From Hordeum vulgare subsp. vulgare (taxonomy: Eukaryota; Streptophyta; Magnoliopsida; Poales; Poaceae): a DNA stretch of 64,000 nucleotides. The notes under the pieces are model-generated. The model ran no database searches. It saw only the letters and a list, made by a program, of their open reading frames with translations, and was not told the origin of the DNA. Location of the stretch: positions 340,054,638 to 340,118,637 of the forward strand of contig NC_058521.1 of NCBI RefSeq assembly GCF_904849725.1, in the 5' to 3' direction. The position numbers and the translations under genes were made by a program. This document shows, one piece after another, positions 57,900 to 64,000 of the stretch; the first letter of the stretch is position 1, and every line of letters starts with the position of its first letter.

Positions 57900-57910
57900 G
57901 GTGGGCGCCA
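57894..57910 (-). promoter_or_regulatory. Primer-binding site of the - strand Tat-like element
   Basis: On the - strand TGGCGCCCACCATGGGG follows the LTR end by two bases, a primer site typical of Tat-like elements. It contains the probable gag ATG. Confidence 0.85.
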
Positions 57911-57912
57911 AA

Positions 57913-58932
57913 TGTCGGTGAATACTCACAACATATGCCATAGGTAGGCTAAAGTCGGTGAGAATCGAAGGGACAACAGATGGCACTGGGGACGAGGTTG
58001 GTACAAGTATGGGACGCACGATGTACCCAGGTTCGGGGCTCTCCGTAGAGATAATACCCCTCGTCCTGCCGGAGTGTATGATGTATATGGACGGATTACA
58101 AGGTTGCTCCTGGAGCTGTGTTGAGGAGGAGGAAGAGAGGAGCATCCAGCTTGTCTCTGCCTCTCTCTATGTGGTTGGTGAGTGTGATATGTTGTTCGAC
58201 CGACCCTCTGCATGGAGGTGACCGGGGGGTTTTATAAATGAACCCACCGGCCTACAATATTGATAAAGGGTACAAAAGTGGGACCCGGCCGGCAGCCTCG
58301 CCAGTTGGCCAGGGGGCTCACGAGGGTCTTGTCTTGTCACTTGAGGGGCCCGCCGGCTGCGAGGTCTCGTCTAGCTGTGGGACCCACCGGCTAGACAATG
58401 AAGCTCTCGCGTATGGTTGACGCCGAGCACGCGCTGTACGACCGACTCGTCCACCGAGATTCGTCATGGGCAGATAGTACGACCACCTCCACTGTTCCCC
58501 ATGCCGAGTGCAGTAATGGAGTGGGAGTTTGACGGTCCGACACTATGCTGGGTGATGGATCAAAGCCGGGGTAGGTCAGCGGCGTCGCCGTCGACGCTCG
58601 TACCTACCAGGCACTCCGATCCAGTACCTTTGCTGACGCGTAGCTACCTTTAATCGTAGGGTCTCGTAATGACCTACGATCTGATGTGACTTGAGATCCC
58701 CGGCCGGCTGGCCTGCTTGGCCAAGACGATCAAGAAGAGGTAGTTGTCTTGCCTCTAGCCTGCAGGGGTTGCCTGGCCAGCCAGAGAGTTGGCCGCCTTG
58801 TCCTCCAGCCAGCACGCGAAGCCTAGCCGTCCAGAGGATTTGGGCCTTGGGAAATTGTATTTGGTCATATCTTTTGGGCAAGAGATGAAGGAGCAGGCTC
58901 AATGAGCCTACCCCGGGGTTTTCCCCCTGACA
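57913..58932 (-). repeat. 5' LTR of the - strand Tat-like element
   Basis: A 1020-bp LTR. On the - strand it starts TGTCAGGGGGAAAACCCC at 58932 and ends ...ATTCACCGACA at 57913. A TATAAAA box lies at 58236-58230 (- strand). The matching 3' LTR is not in the window. Confidence 0.9.
58230..58236 (-). promoter_or_regulatory. TATA box of the Tat-like LTR
   Basis: TATAAAA on the - strand, 320 bases before the LTR end, in a GGTTCATTTATAAAACCCCC context. Confidence 0.7.
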
Positions 58933-60640
58933 AGCGGTGCTAGGGCTCGATCTCGAGCTCAGTGGCTTGCGGGAGTAAATGAGGGTGTACGGGCATGATT
59001 GGGGGTAGAATAGGGGACACAGAGGGGAGACGGGAGCTTGGGGTGCCTTTTATAGGCTGCCCTCGGTCCATCGTGTGTTCGTGCACCGACGAGGTTGCAG
59101 TTGAGGCCACAATCCACGGGAGAGGGCAAGTCTAGCTCGGGGGTGCACCTAAGGATTGTCTACGACTGAGGGGAGAGAAGAGAGCGAGGGGGTGCGCGCG
59201 TGCGAGATTGTGCATTGAACGGCTTGGGGGGCTACGGGCGCGTGCTGTAGAGGGGTGAGAGAGAGGGAAATAGGTGCCTCCCAACATGGTGGCGTGCCGT
59301 GGACACGGAGGCACCTCGACTATTGCAACGGGAAGGGCTCGAGGTGGCCACCGTATGGGCAGGGCACAAAGTCAGCTCTCGACTGTCCTGTAGCGCACTC
59401 CAGAGCGTGTCTTTGGCTGGCGTGATGATGCTTTTGGCACGCTCTGGCACGGCCACTAGTGTCCACCAGCTGCAGGAGGTGTAAACTAGAGGGGGGCGAG
59501 CATGGGATGCTCTAGAACTAGCCAGGAGTGAGGGAGAGAAGAGGGAAAGGTGGGAATGGGGTTGTCCAGAGGGTGCAAGTGGGTGTTTCACCCATGCAAC
59601 CATGGAGCTAGACATTGGGGTTGCTAGTCGAGATGCTATGGGTCTTAGAGAGGCTATAGTAACAATTTGGGGGCAAGTAGAATACCATTGGAGGTCAAAA
59701 CATAACTTTTTTATCCTGCCAGAAGGTGTTTGATGGAGTTGTGGGAAAGGTAATTTTGCCCACTTACTATGAGATTTAACAGGATCAAATGTTGGGTAGC
59801 AATGAGTGGGGTATCATCATTATTTGGGGACTAGGTGAACCTACAAAGTATGAGAGCAATTGCAGAATCTTGGCAATGTAGAGCTGCTCAAATTTCGTTC
59901 TCAAGAGAGACGGTTTTCGAACATTTTGGTAGAGAAAATCAATTTAGATTCAGATAAAACTTGGTAAGATCATTACATTCATCATGTGTGACTTGTTAGA
60001 ATTTTCCCAAAATTATTTGAGAATATTTTCTATGGAAATATTCCAAAAGCTTGAAATAGGCAGAAAGGACTTTGGACGGTTTTCTCCAATATTTTGAACA
60101 TGACCGTATGTTGAAACTCTTCAATATGAAAATATATGTCCACTCAGTTACCCTAATTTTTCTCAAATATTTTTGATGCAAGAAAATAACTTTTCTTCAC
60201 AAAAGACTATTTCTGGCTTTCGAAAAAGGTATTTAATTAAAATATAAAGATAAATTTTAAAATAATCATTTTGTGGTTTTGGGAAGTCATTTTGATAATA
60301 GGATTCAAATAAAATCTTTGGGGCAAAAATGTACCCTAATTTGAGGCTTGCAGTAACAAACCTCAATTCAGGGGGTTTTGAAAACTTGAATTAAATAAAA
60401 ACTTTTTGTTGATAAATAAAATTTAATAAAAATATATTTAAGTCCTATGCACATGGTATGATCATTGGACGAGGACTTGGAGCAAGAAGATGAGTTTTTA
60501 AGAGAAAGGAAAAAAATTTGAATAAAAATTGAAATAGGCTAACAAGCATATAATAACCATTCCAATCATCATAAGTGTAAAAAAGTTTTAAATGGTTTCA
60601 AAAATTTTAAAATCACAATGTGGGAAGTTGTACAAACAGA
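58933..60640 (-). repeat. Probable - strand LTR relic, into which the Tat-like element inserted
   Basis: No gene. On the - strand this reads as an AT-rich stretch (60640-59700), then a GC-rich zone ending with CCTATAAAAGGCACCCC near 59060-59045 and a C-rich leader, the layout of a long chromovirus-type LTR. Both ends are missing. Open stretches at 59132-59615 lack domains. Assignment is by composition and core promoter only. Confidence 0.5.
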
Positions 60641-60984
60641 TGGTGCGGCATCAGCCCCCCTCACGTGCATGCAGCCCGTGCCAACGAAAGCACGATGCCT
60701 CAAGAAGGAAACAAGACCGAGAAAAAAACATGATGGGTGCTTTAGACTTAGATCCTTGGAGGTGTGTGGCTTAGGACGAGTCCTTCGCGGGAAGTGGCTC
60801 ATTAGGCGTGGTCCATCGTGAAGCCTTCTTCGAGTAGGACACGGCTCGCGAGGCCTCCTGGGCAGGGGGATCTGAGGCCTTCGATATCCTGCACAAGGGA
60901 AGTTGCCAAGTTTTCGCAAGTAATGTAGCAAGGCACGCTTTCAGGGTCACTTGTGGCTGTTGCGTGCTACGGCACCAGGAATCC
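60641..60984. other. Unassigned stretch
   Basis: GC-rich, with no domain-bearing frame, repeat or element end recognised. It may be more of the neighbouring LTR relics. Confidence 0.4.
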
Positions 60985-62499
60985 CCGGCGGCCTCTTGAC
61001 CTTGCATTGGTTTTTCCCTTGAAGAGGAAAGGGTAATGCAGCACAGGAGTAGTAAGTATTTCCCTCAGTTTGAGAACCAAGGTATCAATCGAGTACGAGA
61101 ATCAAGCCAAGTGTCCAGAGTACCTGCACAAACACAAACAAGCTTGCACCCAACGCTATTAAGTGCTTGGAAATCCCTTCAAGATTGATTGCAAAGTGAG
61201 ATTGGAAGGCGGAAAGTGCAACGAAGTAAAAGTGAAAGGCTGAAAATATGGTGTGAAGTAGACCCGGGGGTCATAGTGTTCACTAGAGGCTTCTCTCAAA
61301 ATAGCAAATATTACGGCGGGTGAGCAAATTACTGTCGAGCAATTGATAGAACCGCCCAAAGTCATGACGATATCTAAGGCAATGATCATACATATAGGCA
61401 TCACGTTCGAGACAAGTAGACCGATACTTTCTGCATCTACTACTATTACTCCACACATCGACCGCTATCGAGCATGCATCTACTGTCTTGAGTTCATGAC
61501 GAACAAAGTAACGGCTTAAGCAAGATGACATGATGTAGAGGGATAAACTCAAACCAATGATGTAAACCCCATCATTTTACCCTTGATGGCAACAACACGA
61601 TGCGTGCCTCGCTACCCCTTCTGTCACTGGGTGAGGTCGCCGCATGGTATGTACAAAAAACCAAGCACTTCTCCCATTGCAAGAATCATAGATCAAGTTG
61701 GCCAAACAAAACCCCCAACTCGAAGAGAATTACAAGGATATGAAATCATGCATATAAGAGATCAGAAGAAACTCAAATAAGATTCATAGATAATCTGATC
61801 ATAAATCCACAATTCATCGGATCTCGACAAACACACCGCAAAAGAAGATTACATCGGATAGATGTGCATGAAGATCATGGAGAACTTTGTATTGAAGATC
61901 CAAGAGAGAGAAGAAGCCATCTAGCTACTAGCTATCAACCCGTAGGTCTATGGTGAACTACTCACACATCATCGGAGAGGTCATGGTGTTGATGAAGAAG
62001 CCCTCCGTATCCGAATCCTCCCTCCGGCAGGGCACCAGAACGTGCCCCGGATGGGATCTTGCGGAGAAAGAAGCTTGCGGCGGCGGAAAAGTATTTTCGT
62101 GGATCTCTCGCGTAGTTTTGGATTTTTCCAGAATTTATAGGCGGAAGAGGTAGGGCAGACGAGCCACAGGGGGCCCACAAGCCTGCTAGGCGCGGGGCCC
62201 CCCTAGCCGCGCCTAGGGGGCTTTGTGGGGTCCCCTGGTGGCCTCTGCCTTGGTTCTCAAGTCCCGTGCGTATCTTCTGTTCCGAAAAAAATCTTTTCAG
62301 AAGTTTTATTCCGTTTAGACACCGTTTAAAATCCTCCTCTGAAAAGGGTCAAAAACATGGAAAAAACAGGAACTGGCACTTGGCACTGAGTTAATAAGTT
62401 ATTCCCAAAAAAGATATAAAAGGCATACAAAACATCCAAAGTTTGACAAGATAATAGCATGGAACCATAAAAAATTATAGATATGTTGGAGACGTATCA
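60985..62499 (-). repeat. Gypsy LTR, - orientation
   Basis: On the - strand it starts TGATACGTCTCCAACATATC at 62499 and runs about 1.5 kb to CTTCAAGGGAAAAACCAATG near 61000, where Triticeae LTRs of this kind end. The exact left edge is unclear. A CCTATAAATTCTGG core promoter lies near 62140. It shares family with the fragment at 39273-40310. Confidence 0.8.
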
Positions 62500-64000
62500 A
62501 GCAAACCCAAGCTTAACTCCTCCTCGTCCTTGAGTAGGGAAGTGATAAAGACTGGATTTTTGATGTGGAATGCTACCTAGCATAGTTGTCCTTTGTAACT
62601 TCTTTCATCTGACATGAATGTTCAGATCCGTCAGATTCAAAACAATAGTTTGCTATTGACATTAAAACAATAATACTTCAAGCAAACTAGCAAGGTAATC
62701 ATGAACTTTCGAAATAACATGGCCAAAGAAAGTTATCCCTAGCAAATCATATAGTCTGGCTCTGCTCCATCATCCCCAACAACTAATTTAAATCATGCAC
62801 AACCCCGGTATTGGCCAAGTGATTGTTTTTGCACTCTTACTTTCTCAAACCTTTTCCACTCTCACGCAATACATGAGCGCGAGCCATGGATATAGCACTA
62901 TGGTGGAATAGAGTGTGGTGGAGGTTGTGAGACAAAAAAAGGAGGAGATGGTCACATTGACTCGGCGTATCAAAGGGCTATGGAGATGCCCATTAATAGA
63001 TATCAATGTGAATGAGTAGGGATTGCCATACAAAGGATGCATTAGAGCTATAAGTATGTGAAAGCTCAAAAGGAGAACTAGTGGGTGTGCATCCAACTTG
63101 CTTGCTCACAAAGACCTAGGGCAATTTTGAGGAAGCCCATCATTGGAATATACAAGCCAAGGTATATAATGAAAATTCCCACTAGCATATGGTGGTGACA
63201 AAACAAGAGGCTCTCAATCATGAAGAACATGGTGCTATCATGAAGCACAAGTGTGGAAAGAGATAGTAGCATTGTCCCTTCTCTCTTTTTCTCTCTTTTT
63301 TTTTGTTTGGGCTCTTTGGCCTCTTTTTTTTCTCCTTTTTTTATGTGGGAAACTTTGGCCTCTTTTTTTATTTCCTCACATGGGACAATGCTCTAGTAAT
63401 GATGATCATCACACTTTTATTTACTCACAGCTCAAAACTTAGAATGATGATAACTCTATAGGAAATGCCTCCGGCAGTGTACCGGGATGTGCAACGATCT
63501 AGCTTGGCGTATGACGTTGAAACATCTAGCTAGCTATCTTACGATCATGCAATAGAAATATGAGAGGGACGGAACAAGTCATGAGACGGAATGGTGGGAG
63601 TTGAATGGCAATATATCTCAGAATGGCTATGAAAATGCCATAGTACGTAGGTATGGTGGCTGTTTTTAGGAAGGCATATGGTGGGTTTGTGCACCGGCTA
63701 AAATTGTGCGGTACTAGAGAGGCTAGCAATGGTGGAAGGTGAAAGTGCATCTATACCATTAGTCATGAAGAACTCACATACTTATTGCGAAAGTTTTTAT
63801 TAGTAATCGAAACAAAGTGTTAAACGCATACTCCTAGGGGAAGGGTTGGTAGGTGTAAACAATCGCGCGATCCCGACCGCAACACAAAGGATGACAATCA
63901 ATAGATCAATTATGCTCCGACTTCCCAACATAGCGGTTCAGAATACGTGCATGTTACGGGAATCACTAACTTCAACACAAGTATTTCTAGATTCACAACA
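62500..64000 (-). other. 3' internal region of the - strand Gypsy element
   Basis: Adjacent to the LTR is a purine-rich tract on the - strand (GAGGAGGAGTTAAGCTTGGG, 62520-62501 region), the usual polypurine tract. The remaining 1.5 kb has no coding domain. T-rich runs with a duplicated TTTGGCCTCTTTTTT (near 63316 and 63355) and scattered short frames are seen. The pol of this element would lie beyond the right edge. Confidence 0.7.

Noticed and set aside
59132..59615. 127-codon ORF on the - strand
   Set aside because: It is rich in Ser, Pro and Arg with no domain, within a region that looks like the GC-rich part of an LTR.

Overview
The window reads as intergenic DNA of a large grass genome, most likely wheat, Aegilops or barley. 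It is almost entirely transposable elements inserted into one another. Every recognisable protein belongs to a transposon or retrotransposon, and I see no host gene, rRNA, tRNA gene or CRISPR array. The Triticeae assignment rests on remembered resemblance of the LTR ends (TGATACGTCTC type), a CACTA terminus and the SIRE/Maximus, Athila, Tekay and Tat polyproteins. Family names are therefore hedged.

Layout. (1) 1-21654: the 3' part of a CACTA (En/Spm) DNA transposon on the + strand. It holds a decayed TNPD transposase (15-3556), a spliced second gene with DUF8039-like and Ulp1-like parts (5014-8609), a small viroplasmin/RNase H1-N-like gene with a C-terminal hydrophobic segment (20956-21207), and hairpin-rich subterminal repeats ending in ...CTAGTAGTG at 21654. 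The 5' end lies outside the window. (2) 8729-20922: a complete 12.2-kb SIRE/Maximus-like Copia element inserted in the CACTA element, with both LTRs, the 5-bp duplication AATGT, gag, a 1152-codon pol and a downstream env-like ORF. (3) 21655-29084: a decayed Athila-like Gypsy element whose 5' LTR is split by a second Gypsy deletion derivative (22046-25125, duplication GGGGT). (4) 29085-33730: a 4.1-kb chromovirus-type LTR with a short internal remnant. (5) 34160-36584: LTR and leader of a Tat-like Gypsy. (6) 36585-39272: a relic of a second SIRE-like Copia, cut by a truncated Gypsy LTR (39273 to about 40310). (7) 40311-58932: a Tat-like Gypsy on the - strand, split by a Tekay-like chromovirus (43379-54127). 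(8) 58933-64000: a - strand LTR relic, then another - strand Gypsy LTR with its 3' internal region.

The youngest and best-preserved element is the Copia at 8729-20922. Its LTRs are nearly identical, and its pol is open throughout despite a changed RNase H residue. Its U3 carries an array of 15-bp palindromes just upstream of a TATA box. The same palindrome, in reverse orientation, sits upstream of a second TATA box between pol and the env-like ORF. That suggests a dedicated promoter for the third gene and is the observation I rate highest. Several stop codons in the decayed elements are TAG where relatives have Gln or Trp, as expected from C-to-T decay at methylated CHG sites.
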